A stretch of DNA of 64,000 bases from Coleofasciculus sp. FACHB-T130. Lineage in GTDB: Bacteria > Cyanobacteriota > Cyanobacteriia > Cyanobacteriales > FACHB-T130. The first letter of the stretch is position 1. The number at the start of each line of letters is the position of its first letter. The DNA lies in NCBI RefSeq assembly GCF_014695375.1, contig NZ_JACJOG010000059.1:124001-188000 (forward strand), given 5' to 3'. Shown here one piece after another: positions 1-8,045 of this stretch. Position numbers and translations under genes: made by a program. Below the pieces are notes generated by a model. That model searched no databases and was not told the DNA's origin. It saw only the letters and a program-made list of their open reading frames with translations.

Positions 1-236
1 AGTAAAGTATTTCTCTCATATTGGCGATCTGCATTAGGGAACCTATTCCTGAGAAAGACAGAGTGAACCGGGGTCAAAGTGCGCTAAACTTCCGGATACG
101 AATTGCTTAGAATCGATTAAAAAACTTTACACAATTCTCATTTTCTTAATGTACAGGGGTGCAACTGTTGGACGGGCGGGGAACCGCTCACGACGAAAGC
201 CCTGAGCGATGAATCCTTTAAACCCGCCCATAGACT

Positions 237-479
237 ATGACCTACGCCATGAATTATCCCATCCCAGCCAGTCCTCAAGAAATTGTCGCCTTACGGCAAA
301 AGCCCGTTGATGAAGAATTAGTGGCAGCAGCGATCGCTGGAGTCGTTCAAATCGCCCGTCAAGAGGGGCAGTCTTTAGACGAATTAACCGCTCAAGTGCT
401 AGAAGAAGATAGTCTGCTGGATCAGGCACAAAGACACTGGCTTAGCGACATCGTTGCCCAAGCTTGGGCTAGCCTCTAG
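237..479 (+). CDS. conserved hypothetical protein, 80 aa
   Basis: I do not recognise a named family. It is a small, acidic, probably helical soluble protein with no signal peptide or membrane segment; a DEELVAAAIAG stretch near the middle suggests an amphipathic helix. ATG at 237 opens the frame, and a second in-frame ATG at 249 (MNYPIPAS) is an equally possible start. The stop lies 20 bases before the PAP2 gene, so the two may be co-transcribed. The function is unknown; that it is a real gene is inferred from the coding-like composition and the tight spacing. Confidence 0.6.
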   Translation: MTYAMNYPIPASPQEIVALRQKPVDEELVAAAIAGVVQIARQEGQSLDELTAQVLEEDSLLDQAQRHWLSDIVAQAWASL

Positions 480-499
480 CAAATTAGAACCGCCAGATC

Positions 500-1255
500 A
501 TGCGCGAAATTGCCAAGCGAGTTATCTCCGCGTTGCCGCAGTGGTGGCAATCGCACATATTGCCCTTGTTATTTACGATTCCAGCAGCGGGTCTATTCGT
601 TGCTGCCCTAGGGATGTGGGGATTTGCCCAAATTGCTGACGAAGTTTTAGACAAAGAAACACAAGCCATTGATACGGCAATTTTAGTGGTTATCAAAAGC
701 CTGCACGCGCCGCTGCTCGATCGGCTAATGCTGGGATTCACATTTGTGGGAGAACCCACGGTGTTGCTGGTCATTTGCTTGGGCTTCGGGATTTGGCTGT
801 ACCGAGACGGTCGGCGAGGGCAAGCCATAACACTTGCGATCGCTGGAGTGGGTGCGGTTGGCTTAAACTATTTACTCAAAGTGGTATTTGGTCGCGCTCG
901 TCCGGCGCTTTGGGATCGGGTCATTGATGTGGGTCAATACAGCTTCCCCAGCGGTCATGCGATGATTTCAATGGTTGTTTACGGCGCACTTGGCTATTTA
1001 CTGGTCAAGCAGTTGAGTAAATGGCACATAGCGATCGCTAGCGGGACACTGCTATTGGTTACGGGTATTGGCCTGAGTCGGCTTTATCTTGGCGTCCATT
1101 GGCCTACGGATGTCGTCGCTGGCTATGCAGCAGGGATTGTGTGGTTGATGACCTGTATCCTCAGCCTAGAAATTTGGCAAGAATATTACAAGCCAGCCCG
1201 TCAAAAAACGCCCGTCCCTAACGAAGAAGAATCCAATATCGCTAACCGCAGATAA
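500..1255 (+). CDS. PAP2-family membrane phosphatase
   Basis: This is an integral membrane lipid phosphatase or phosphotransferase of the type 2 phosphatidic acid phosphatase family. The three signature motifs are visible: K127-x6-RP (134-135), PSGH at 150-153 and S193-R-x5-H200-x3-D204, where the two histidines and the aspartate form the active site. About five or six hydrophobic segments are seen, including 20-45, 75-100, 108-127, 155-170, 178-195 and 205-222. The substrate may be phosphatidate, undecaprenyl pyrophosphate or a related polyprenyl phosphate; sequence alone does not decide. The C-terminal 20 residues are charged and probably cytoplasmic. Length (251 aa) is normal for the family. 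Confidence 0.9.
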   Translation: MREIAKRVISALPQWWQSHILPLLFTIPAAGLFVAALGMWGFAQIADEVLDKETQAIDTAILVVIKSLHAPLLDRLMLGFTFVGEPTVLLVICLGFGIWLYRDGRRGQAITLAIAGVGAVGLNYLLKVVFGRARPALWDRVIDVGQYSFPSGHAMISMVVYGALGYLLVKQLSKWHIAIASGTLLLVTGIGLSRLYLGVHWPTDVVAGYAAGIVWLMTCILSLEIWQEYYKPARQKTPVPNEEESNIANRR

Positions 1256-1296
1256 GGGAAAACACACCTAAATCAGGGCGTATAGGAATGAAATTA

Positions 1297-1782
1297 ATGA
1301 GCAGCAAAGTCTCGGACATCGCAGTAAAAACTATCAACGGTGAAGACAAACAACTTTCCGAGTACGGCGGAAAGGTACTTTTAATCGTGAATGTCGCTTC
1401 CCAGTGCGGCTACACGCCTCAGTACAAAGGATTAGAGCAGTTAAACCAAAAGTACCAGGATCAGGGATTGCGCGTTCTAGGATTCCCTTGCAATGACTTT
1501 GGAGCGCAAGAACCCGGTAGCAATGAAGAGATTGTGAATTTCTGCACGACCAACTACGGCGTCAGCTTTGAGATGTTTGACAAAGTTCATGCCAAAGGTC
1601 AAGAACAGCATCCGCTGTATGCTCGGCTTACCAGTGCAGTACAGCCTACGGGAAATGTTTCTTGGAACTTTGAGAAGTTCTTAGTCAGTAAGCAAGGTGA
1701 AGTCGTGGCTCGATTTAATAGCAGTGTGAAGCCAGATTCACCAGAATTGATTGCAGCGATTGAGCGGGAATTAGCCCAGTAA
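1297..1782 (+). CDS. glutathione peroxidase (Cys type)
   Basis: A peroxiredoxin-like peroxidase that reduces hydroperoxides, using thioredoxin or NADPH in many cyanobacteria rather than glutathione. The catalytic tetrad is present: C37 (ASQCGYT), Q71 (FGAQEPG) and W123-N124 (WNFEK). It is the cysteine, not selenocysteine, form. I place the start at ATG 1297 (MSSKVSD) because AGGA at 1284-1287 then sits nine bases upstream; an in-frame ATG at 1288 would leave no room for a ribosome binding site. Length (161 aa) is typical. It sits between a PAP2 phosphatase and a DUF1824 gene on the same strand with short gaps, so an operon is possible. Confidence 0.93.
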   Translation: MSSKVSDIAVKTINGEDKQLSEYGGKVLLIVNVASQCGYTPQYKGLEQLNQKYQDQGLRVLGFPCNDFGAQEPGSNEEIVNFCTTNYGVSFEMFDKVHAKGQEQHPLYARLTSAVQPTGNVSWNFEKFLVSKQGEVVARFNSSVKPDSPELIAAIERELAQ

Positions 1783-1794
1783 GTCAAGGAATTT

Positions 1795-2223
1795 ATGTCT
1801 GTCCAGAATTTGTTAAACTTAACCGTTCAAGAAGCACATAAAATCCTCAAAGTTTTCGACTGCTTAAGGATAGATTCCAGTGAAGATGCACCGGATAAAG
1901 ATTCAATTCGCCAAGCGCTACTTTTGGTAACTGAGCTTTCTGATAACCAAATACTAGGGGTTTGTGCCGATACAACAGAGCAAGGGATTAAAGCTTTAAA
2001 AACCTATGCAACGGCTTTAGGTTATGAAGTCAATAAAAATTTAGCGCCGATTGATGGCTCTGTTTATATTAAGTTTAACCCTAAGACTAACTTGTGTTAT
2101 CTCAATCCGTACATAGGAGAACATCGCGGAGTTTTGGTATCCTGCCAGTCTGCGAATGAAGACGGAATTAACGAGATGTACGGTCATTTACCCCTAGATT
2201 TATTTACATCGGGATCTTCATGA
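1795..2223 (+). CDS. DUF1824 family protein
   Basis: A 142-aa cyanobacterial protein that I match by eye to DUF1824: N-terminal NLTVQEAHKILKVF helix, central NQILGVCADT strand and the SVYIKFNP...YLNPYIGEHRGVLVSCQS core. The biochemical role of the family is not established. No signal peptide or membrane segment is present. AAGGA lies just upstream of the ATG. Its stop overlaps the next gene start by four bases (ATGA at 2220-2223), indicating translational coupling with the epimerase-like gene. Confidence 0.75.
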   Translation: MSVQNLLNLTVQEAHKILKVFDCLRIDSSEDAPDKDSIRQALLLVTELSDNQILGVCADTTEQGIKALKTYATALGYEVNKNLAPIDGSVYIKFNPKTNLCYLNPYIGEHRGVLVSCQSANEDGINEMYGHLPLDLFTSGSS

Positions 2224-3041
2224 ACGCTGCAATCATTGGCTGTGGTTATGTGGGTAAGGCAGTTGCCCAATATTGGCGTCAGGAGTTAGGATTTACTGTC
2301 ACCGCAACCACAACTTCTCCCGAACGAGTTTCAGAATTAGAAGCAGTTGCCCAACGAGTCGTCCTTGTAAAAGGTGATGATTTGGCAGGGCTACAATTGG
2401 TGTTGGAAGATCGGGATACTGTACTGCTAAGTATTGGAGCAAAAAATGCCGATGTTTATGAAGAAACTTATTTAAAAACTGCCCATAGCTTAGTCTCAGC
2501 CTTAAAACAAACTCCTTCAGTACGACAGCTAATCTATACGGGGAGTTATGCTGTCTACGGGGATAAAAATGGGGAATGGGTGGATGAAGAATCACCCGTT
2601 GCACCGGCTAATAAGAATGGTCAAATTCTCTGCGATACCGAGCAAGTATTGCTATCAGCATCCACTGAAAATCTAGGCGTTTGCATCCTCCGTTTAGGCG
2701 GGATTCATGGGCCAGGTCGTGAATTATCCAAAATATTCAGTCGAGTTGTTGGTACAACTCGCCCAGGAAATGGCGAAGACACAACAAATTGGATTCACCT
2801 AAATGACATTGTTGCTGCTATCGAGTTTGCCCGCAAGCACAAATTCCAAGGAATTTATAATTTAGTAGATGATGCACATTTGACTTATCGAGAACTTCTT
2901 GACCGCGTGTGCAAGCAACATAATCTACCCAATGTTTCTTGGGATGCATCCCAGAAAAGTGTTCGACCTTATAATGCGCGAGTGTCAACTCAGAAGCTAA
3001 AAGCAGCCGGGTTTCAATTGAGTCATCCGGAAACAATATAG
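2220..3041 (+). CDS. NAD-dependent epimerase/dehydratase-like protein (extended SDR, YeeZ-like)
   Basis: An extended short-chain dehydrogenase fold. The N-terminal Rossmann motif GCGYVGKA is at residues 8-15, followed by a beta-alpha unit, the strand YTGSYAVYGD (about 101-110), and LRLGGIHGPGR, WIHLNDIV and YNLVDD segments typical of nucleotide-sugar epimerase-like proteins. The canonical YxxxK catalytic pair is not obvious, as in YeeZ-type members, so the reaction cannot be named. The start overlaps the stop of the DUF1824 gene (ATGA), so the pair is probably translated together. Length (273 aa) fits the YeeZ subgroup. Confidence 0.82.
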   Translation: MNAAIIGCGYVGKAVAQYWRQELGFTVTATTTSPERVSELEAVAQRVVLVKGDDLAGLQLVLEDRDTVLLSIGAKNADVYEETYLKTAHSLVSALKQTPSVRQLIYTGSYAVYGDKNGEWVDEESPVAPANKNGQILCDTEQVLLSASTENLGVCILRLGGIHGPGRELSKIFSRVVGTTRPGNGEDTTNWIHLNDIVAAIEFARKHKFQGIYNLVDDAHLTYRELLDRVCKQHNLPNVSWDASQKSVRPYNARVSTQKLKAAGFQLSHPETI

Positions 3042-3076
3042 CAATCTTATTGGAGTTATGAGATGCCATCGGTTCA

Positions 3077-3107
3077 GATTCCCGACTTCTCTAAGAAGTC
3101 GGGAATC
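3077..3107. repeat. palindromic dispersed repeat (14-bp stem, 3-base loop)
   Basis: GATTCCCGACTTCT at 3077-3090 is followed by the loop CTA and a perfect complement at 3094-3107. A related but shorter element with the same TCCCCGAC / GTCGGGGAT core lies at 50580-50608. The element is downstream of the epimerase gene and could end transcription, but no T-run follows; a dispersed cyanobacterial palindrome is the simpler reading. Confidence 0.8.
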
Positions 3108-3286
3108 TCGGCTTCACTGTATGCAAATTTCCAGCTTTCCCGTTTAAAGTGGGCTAGGGGATTTAAGCTTGTACAATTCACCCTTTGATTCCTAAACTCC
3201 TTTAAAAAGGAGAACAAGAAAAAGGTAATTGTTAAATTTTAAATACTATGAAATACGCACAATAAACCCTGAACGATGAGTTTTGT

Positions 3287-4456
3287 ATGCTTACCGAATC
3301 TTCTCGAATGCAGGCGGTGCAGTCGCCAATTATTTCCGTTGTTGGGGAATTGATTCGTAGCTGTCCGGGAACGATTTCCTTGGGACAAGGCGTTGCTTAT
3401 TATAGCCCGCCGCCTGAAGCGATCGCGCAACTGTCCGATTTCCTGGCAGATCCAGAGAATCATAAGTACAAACCCGTGCAAGGTATCTCGCCGTTGCTGG
3501 AGGCGATCGCTCAAAAATTAAAATTTGAGAACGCGATTGACATGAATGCTGAGAACTGCATTGTAGTCACTGCTGGCAGTAACATGGCGTTCGTGAATGT
3601 GGTGTTAGCGATCGCGAATCCCGGCGATGAGATTATTCTCCAAACGCCTTATTACTTCAACCAAGAGATGGCAATTACAATGGCGGGTTGTCGTCCGGTT
3701 CTGGTCGCGACGGATGAGAATTATCAACTCCGTCCGGAGGCGATTCGGCAAGCAATTACCGAAAAAACGCGGGCAGTTGTGACAATTTCACCCAATAATC
3801 CCACGGGAGCCGTGTATTCGGAAGCTTCATTGCGGGAAGTGAATCAAATTTGTCGCGATCGCGGCATCTATCACATCAGCGATGAAGCCTATGAATATTT
3901 TACTTACAACGGCGTGCAGCATTTTTCCCCAGCAGCGATTCCAGACAGCCACCCCCATACAATTTCCCTCTTCTCGCTGTCTAAAGCTTACGGTTTCGCA
4001 TCCTGGCGCATCGGGTATATGGTGATGCCGAAACACCTCCTCATCGCCGTCAAGAAGATTCAGGATACGATTTTGATTTGTCCCCCGGTGATTTCCCAGT
4101 ATGCCGCATTCGGGGCATTACAAGCGGGAGTAGGCTACTGCAAGGAAAAGCTAGAAGCGATCGCCTCTGTGCGAGAAATTGTCCTCAACGAATGCGATCG
4201 CATCCAACATTTATGCACCATTCCCCCAGCAGATGGAGCTTTTTATTTTCTGCTGAGAGTCCATACAAAATTGCCTGCAATGGACTTGGTAGAAAGACTG
4301 ATCCGCGAACATGGTGTCGCGGTTATTCCAGGTACAACCTTTGGCATGGAAGACGGGTGTTATCTGCGCGTTGCCTATGGTGCCCTGCAAAAAGAAACCG
4401 CAGCCGAGGGGATTGGGCGATTCGTGAGGGGTTTGTCAGCGATTTTAAGCGCATAA
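3287..4456 (+). CDS. class I/II pyridoxal-phosphate aminotransferase
   Basis: A fold-type I aminotransferase of the aspartate/aromatic/alanine group. Visible signatures are the N-terminal SLGQGVAYYSPP, cofactor-binding PNNPTG (169-174), SDEAYEYF with D199 and Y202, the Schiff-base lysine K233 in SLSKAYGF, R241 in WRIGY and the C-terminal YLRVAYG arginine that holds the substrate carboxylate. Length (389 aa) is standard. The amino-acid substrate cannot be told from motifs. The ribosome binding site is weak. It lies in the same direction as an aldo/keto reductase with a 70-base gap. Confidence 0.92.
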   Translation: MLTESSRMQAVQSPIISVVGELIRSCPGTISLGQGVAYYSPPPEAIAQLSDFLADPENHKYKPVQGISPLLEAIAQKLKFENAIDMNAENCIVVTAGSNMAFVNVVLAIANPGDEIILQTPYYFNQEMAITMAGCRPVLVATDENYQLRPEAIRQAITEKTRAVVTISPNNPTGAVYSEASLREVNQICRDRGIYHISDEAYEYFTYNGVQHFSPAAIPDSHPHTISLFSLSKAYGFASWRIGYMVMPKHLLIAVKKIQDTILICPPVISQYAAFGALQAGVGYCKEKLEAIASVREIVLNECDRIQHLCTIPPADGAFYFLLRVHTKLPAMDLVERLIREHGVAVIPGTTFGMEDGCYLRVAYGALQKETAAEGIGRFVRGLSAILSA

Positions 4457-4526
4457 TCGTCAAGGGGGCATTTAGCGAAGAATTACACCTTTTTGCCATG
4501 AATTGCAAGGAATATTGACGGAAAGC

Positions 4527-5462
4527 ATGAATAGCCAAGAAAAATCCTCTTTAATTGTCGGCTGCTGGCAACTCGACGATCGCAGTTGGAAACGAATTCC
4601 AGAAACCGATATTGCCCGTGCTTTGGATATTTACTTAGCGCTGGGTACTACTCATTTTGATACCGCAGACATCTACGGACGCAGCGAAAGTGTTCTCGGT
4701 CGCTTGCTCAAAGGAAGCGACTGCACCATTTTGACCAAAGCCGTCTTTTTCGACAATATTCCGAATCCAACACAAATTCGCAGCAAAATTGAGAATTCTC
4801 TCCGCAATTTGCAGCGCGATACTCTCGATTGCGTACAAATCCACTGGCACAATCCAGAATTAGATTTTGCCTCTACTTTTAGGGTGTTCGCAGAACTTTT
4901 AGAACAAGGTAAGATTCGCAAACTTGGCGTTACTAATTTCAATACGCCAATGTTAGAAAAAGCTTTGCAATACGCCACAATTAGCACTCATCAAGTGCAA
5001 TACAGCTTAATTGACCGACGCGTAGAAAACTCAATGCAAAGTCTATGCCTCCAGCATAATATTGCTTTGTTGTCCTACGGTTCTCTAGCAGGCGGCTTCT
5101 TGTCGGATAAGTTCCGGGGCATCTCGTCACCCCCCAGCGAAGGCTCTCATGCCCGTGGCTTCTACTACAACAGTATGATCCGCGCCCACGGCGGCTGGCA
5201 ACCTGTCTTAGAGATGCTAGACACGTTGGCACAGGTGGCAAAAAAATATGAGAAAACAATTTCTCAAGTAGCTTTAAACTGGGTTAAGCAGCAGCCGGGT
5301 GTTGCGGCTGTCATCTCAGGCTTTACTCAAGATCGTCAGCAGATTCAAAAGAATGTAGAAGCTTTGAGTCTTCAACTAGATAAGGACGATCTGCAATTGC
5401 TTTCTGCTCGTTCATCTACCCTATTCAAACAACCGGGAGATATTTATTCTTACGAGCGATAG
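4527..5462 (+). CDS. aldo/keto reductase
   Basis: An NAD(P)H-dependent oxidoreductase of the aldo/keto reductase (beta/alpha)8 barrel family. The catalytic residues are visible: FDTADIYG supplies the Asp and Tyr, ILTKAV the Lys and QIHWHN the His. The C-terminal VAAVISGFTQDRQQI matches the cofactor-binding end of the barrel. I use ATG 4527 (MNSQEK) with a GGAAAG stretch upstream; an in-frame TTG at 4503 would only add eight residues. Length 311 aa is normal. Substrate unknown. Confidence 0.9.
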   Translation: MNSQEKSSLIVGCWQLDDRSWKRIPETDIARALDIYLALGTTHFDTADIYGRSESVLGRLLKGSDCTILTKAVFFDNIPNPTQIRSKIENSLRNLQRDTLDCVQIHWHNPELDFASTFRVFAELLEQGKIRKLGVTNFNTPMLEKALQYATISTHQVQYSLIDRRVENSMQSLCLQHNIALLSYGSLAGGFLSDKFRGISSPPSEGSHARGFYYNSMIRAHGGWQPVLEMLDTLAQVAKKYEKTISQVALNWVKQQPGVAAVISGFTQDRQQIQKNVEALSLQLDKDDLQLLSARSSTLFKQPGDIYSYER

Positions 5463-5644
5463 ATGAGCTGAGCTTTGCCAGGAGGCACTGTTAAGTTAAC
5501 TCAAAATTTAGCTCATCAACCCAAAAAATGAGCAAAGTGCATCCCATTTTTCTAAAAACAAGCCTACAAGCTGAAACCTGCTTTCATCAGGCTTCGTTTG
5601 TATATCCGCGATTTTAGCCATCAGGAGTTTTTACTCTGATTGGG

Positions 5645-6628
5645 ATGCTCCTAACCCTAATTGCTTTCTGGATAATTATGCAACCCTTGTCTTCAACTCA
5701 AAATCTACAAATTTCTGCAACTGAAACTGTAACTCCTACGCAGTTTTACACTTGGAAAAATTATCGCTGCGCCTACGAATTTCATACCGCAATTAATCCA
5801 AATACAAATGATGGGACTCCCCTCCTATTAATTCATCCCATTGGTGTAGGATTATCCCGAAAGTTTTGGCAGCGATTCTGTCGAGAATGGTATGAAGCGG
5901 GTCGCCGGAATCCAATTTATAATCCAGACTTACTGGGATGTGGTGAGAGCGATATGCCTCATGTGGCTTATAGTCCTCTTGATTGGGCACAGCAATTGCA
6001 ACATTTTTTGCAGACTGTAGTTCAAAAACCTGTAATTGTAGTGGTTCAAGGGGCTTTGCTGCCGGTAGCAATTGAGTTAGTTCGTCTAGAAACGAATTCT
6101 AATTTTATTCGAGGCTTGGTGCTGGCTGGCCCTCCCGCTTTGACATTACTTGCTAAACCTAGAGCAAATTGGCGACAAAAACTTACCTGGAATCTGTTAG
6201 ACTCTCCTTTTGGGAGTGCCTTCTATCGTTATGCGCGGCGCGAACAGTTCCTACGTTCTTTCTCAACTAAACAACTCTTTGAAAAAGCTGATTCAGTCGA
6301 TCGGGAGTGGCTGCAAACTTTGGAGAAAGGTGCGACAGATCCAAAGACTCGCCATGCTGTTTTTTCCTTCCTAGCAGGGTTTTGGCGGCAAGATTATCGA
6401 GACGCGATCGCATCTATCTCTCAACCCACTCTAGTAGTCGTCGGCGACACGGCATCCAGCATTAGTCAAGCTGGCAAAGGTGAAACTCCCGATGAACGCT
6501 TGGCTGACTATCAGAAGTCTTTACCTAATGCTGAGGGTATCAAAATGTTAGGTCGTAATGTTCTACCCTATGAGTCAACAGTTGAATTCGTCAATGTAGT
6601 TACCAATTTTGTCGCTAAACATTCTTAA
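5645..6628 (+). CDS. alpha/beta-hydrolase fold protein lacking the serine nucleophile
   Basis: The fold is recognisable: LLLIHPIGVG (oxyanion loop region), YNPDLLGCGESDMP after strand 4, the strand-5/helix-C junction near VVVQGALLP, a lid region, and the late strand PTLVVVGDTAS. At the nucleophile elbow, where G-x-S-x-G is expected, the sequence reads V-Q-G-A-L, so the serine and both flanking glycines are absent. It may therefore be a non-hydrolytic member. ATG 5645 gives a hydrophobic leader (LLTLIAFWII); ATG 5678 (MQPLSST) is an alternative that would make the protein cytosolic. It precedes a DUF2470 gene by 26 bases. Confidence 0.8.
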   Translation: MLLTLIAFWIIMQPLSSTQNLQISATETVTPTQFYTWKNYRCAYEFHTAINPNTNDGTPLLLIHPIGVGLSRKFWQRFCREWYEAGRRNPIYNPDLLGCGESDMPHVAYSPLDWAQQLQHFLQTVVQKPVIVVVQGALLPVAIELVRLETNSNFIRGLVLAGPPALTLLAKPRANWRQKLTWNLLDSPFGSAFYRYARREQFLRSFSTKQLFEKADSVDREWLQTLEKGATDPKTRHAVFSFLAGFWRQDYRDAIASISQPTLVVVGDTASSISQAGKGETPDERLADYQKSLPNAEGIKMLGRNVLPYESTVEFVNVVTNFVAKHS

Positions 6629-6654
6629 TTAATTACATCAGAGGATGCTATCTA

Positions 6655-6939
6655 ATGTCCGATGCAATAACGTCTGAAATAAGCGATCGCATTTGCGCTC
6701 ACATGAACGACGATCATGCTGATGCTGTCGTTCTTTACGCCCAAACTTATGGTAATTCTCCCGATGCTGCAAAGGCAGAAATGGTTTCAGTAGATCCAGA
6801 AGGTATGAATCTCATGGCACAAGTCAAAGGTTCGGATGTGCCGATACGCATTCACTTCGATCATATTCTCAAAGATGCCGAAGATGCTCACCATACGCTC
6901 ATTGCAATGGTGAAACAAGCGCGTTCTCATTCAAAATAG
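6655..6939 (+). CDS. DUF2470 domain protein
   Basis: A 94-aa protein consisting of one DUF2470 domain: CAHMNDDHADAVVLYA near the N-terminus, VSVDPEGMNL in the middle and IRIHFDHILKDAEDAHHTL. This domain also forms the C-terminal part of HugZ-type haem-iron utilisation proteins, so a link to haem or tetrapyrrole handling is plausible but not shown. It follows the serine-less hydrolase gene closely and is probably in the same transcript. A palindrome at 6957-6983 just beyond the stop may end the transcript. Confidence 0.85.
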   Translation: MSDAITSEISDRICAHMNDDHADAVVLYAQTYGNSPDAAKAEMVSVDPEGMNLMAQVKGSDVPIRIHFDHILKDAEDAHHTLIAMVKQARSHSK

Positions 6940-6956
6940 TACCAAAAAGAACGTTG

Positions 6957-6983
6957 AGTAGGGTGGGCATTGTCCACCTTACT
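6957..6983. repeat. palindrome after DUF2470 gene
   Basis: AGTAGGGTGGGCA (6957-6969) faces TGTCCACCTTACT (6971-6983), forming a 13-bp stem if G-U pairs are allowed. It has the GGTGGGCA/TGCCCACC theme seen again at 30889-30905. It lies between convergent genes, consistent with a bidirectional terminator or a dispersed palindrome. Confidence 0.6.
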
Positions 6984-6999
6984 TCTATGCTCGTAAAAT

Positions 7000-7437
7000 T
7001 TAAACTTGTTGATTAATCTGTGACTTATCTAGTCCCTCTTTTATCCAGGTAATGCACTCTTGTTCAGTTCCAAATATTTTTGGCGCGGCAACATTATTTA
7101 AGTTATCAGATTTATAATGATCGTAAAAATATTTACTTGCTAATTGATAAACAATAATCAAATTATCTTGATAAATGTATCTGTTTTTAAAATAATCGTT
7201 TTGGCTAACAACATCTGAATTCTCATCTAGATGTTCTTTGGCTGCCTCAATAATCGTATCAATGCAACTTGAATAAATACCAGCCGGATTTTCCAATTTA
7301 TGAAATTTACCTTTATGCCCTAATTCAGAAAGTAAACTATAAGAGTAAATATTTTGACCATCCGCTATCCCAAAAACAAATGGGATGATCAGATATCCTT
7401 TATAAGAGACTGAATTTTCGTAGAGTAACCGACTCAT
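7000..7437 (-). CDS. hypothetical protein, 145 aa, AT-rich gene
   Basis: I do not recognise the family. The protein is aromatic-rich with many Tyr, Phe and Asn residues and no clear signal peptide. A strong ribosome binding site (GGAGG read on the minus strand, six bases before the ATG at 7437) supports it as a real gene. The coding region is clearly more AT-rich than its neighbours, which suggests recent acquisition. It is directly downstream of the gene remnant at 7507-7690. Function unknown; an orphan or accessory protein is the best description. Confidence 0.65.
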   Translation of the reverse strand: MSRLLYENSVSYKGYLIIPFVFGIADGQNIYSYSLLSELGHKGKFHKLENPAGIYSSCIDTIIEAAKEHLDENSDVVSQNDYFKNRYIYQDNLIIVYQLASKYFYDHYKSDNLNNVAAPKIFGTEQECITWIKEGLDKSQINQQV

Positions 7438-7506
7438 TTTTATCCTCCGTACTGGCTATTTCACTCTTCATTTCTTCAAAACGATGTATTCTTTTTTAAA
7501 AAAATT

Positions 7507-7690
7507 TTATTTTTCGACTTTTTCATATACGTCAGCGCGATCGCACTCAATAATCTTCCCTGTAAATACTCGTGTAGCGGCAAGTTTAACCAAATTGCCA
7601 CCTAAAAATATGGCAACAAAACCATCTGTATCTTTAGTAAAAACTGACTTAATTGCTAGTTCCGAAATATTGCAAGCATTCGCACAAAAA
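7507..7690 (-). pseudogene. gene remnant: open C-terminal coding frame with no start
   Basis: On the minus strand one frame is open from 7761 down to a TAA at 7507-7509 and reads like a genuine protein end, with segments such as KDTDGFVAIFLGG, LVKLAATRVF and GKIIECDRADVYE. No ATG or GTG exists in this frame; the only TTG is internal, and an in-frame stop lies upstream at 7762 inside the ferredoxin gene. I read this as the 3' end of a gene whose 5' part was lost, perhaps where the ferredoxin gene end was joined. An 82-aa plus-strand frame at 7484-7732 covers the same DNA but has poor composition. Family unknown. Confidence 0.35.
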
Positions 7691-8032
7691 TTATTCAGAT
7701 TTAGCAGTATCTGGCTGAAAGTAAAGAGCTGATTTATATAACACTTGTTCTTGGTGGGTTTCTAAAGTGCAATCCGACAGCGGATAAGCCACACAGGTAA
7801 CAGTATAACCAGCCTCTAGTTCTTTTGGACGTAGAAATTTTTGTTCGCTTTGGTCTACTTCACCACTCACCAACTTGGCGATACAAGCCGAACATTCCCC
7901 TTGCTTACACCCAGAAGGTAATCGAATGCCCGCATCTTCAGCCATATCTAGAATATACTGATCGTCTGGCACGGAGATGGTACGGTCAAGCGCGATCGCT
8001 GGATTTACCAGCCGGACTTGATAAACTGCCAT
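7691..8032 (-). CDS. plant-type [2Fe-2S] ferredoxin
   Basis: A soluble electron carrier with one [2Fe-2S] cluster. The ligand set C-x4-C-x2-C is present in SGCKQGECSAC and the fourth cysteine in YTVTCVAY. After the core, about 25 extra residues follow (EQVLYKSALYFQPD and beyond), so it is slightly longer than photosynthetic PetF and more likely a specialised paralog. I start at 8032 (MAVYQVRL) because GGAG sits about nine bases upstream on the minus strand; the longer frame from 8119 overlaps the upstream gene. It lies 13 bases downstream of ccbP and is probably co-transcribed with it. Confidence 0.9.
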   Translation of the reverse strand: MAVYQVRLVNPAIALDRTISVPDDQYILDMAEDAGIRLPSGCKQGECSACIAKLVSGEVDQSEQKFLRPKELEAGYTVTCVAYPLSDCTLETHQEQVLYKSALYFQPDTAKSE

Positions 8033-8045
8033 TAAAACGACTCCT

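Noticed and set aside
7484-7732. 82-aa plus-strand frame antisense to the ferredoxin 3' end
   Set aside because: Composition (Ser, Lys, Phe runs) and overlap with the minus-strand remnant make it a likely shadow; no ribosome binding site.
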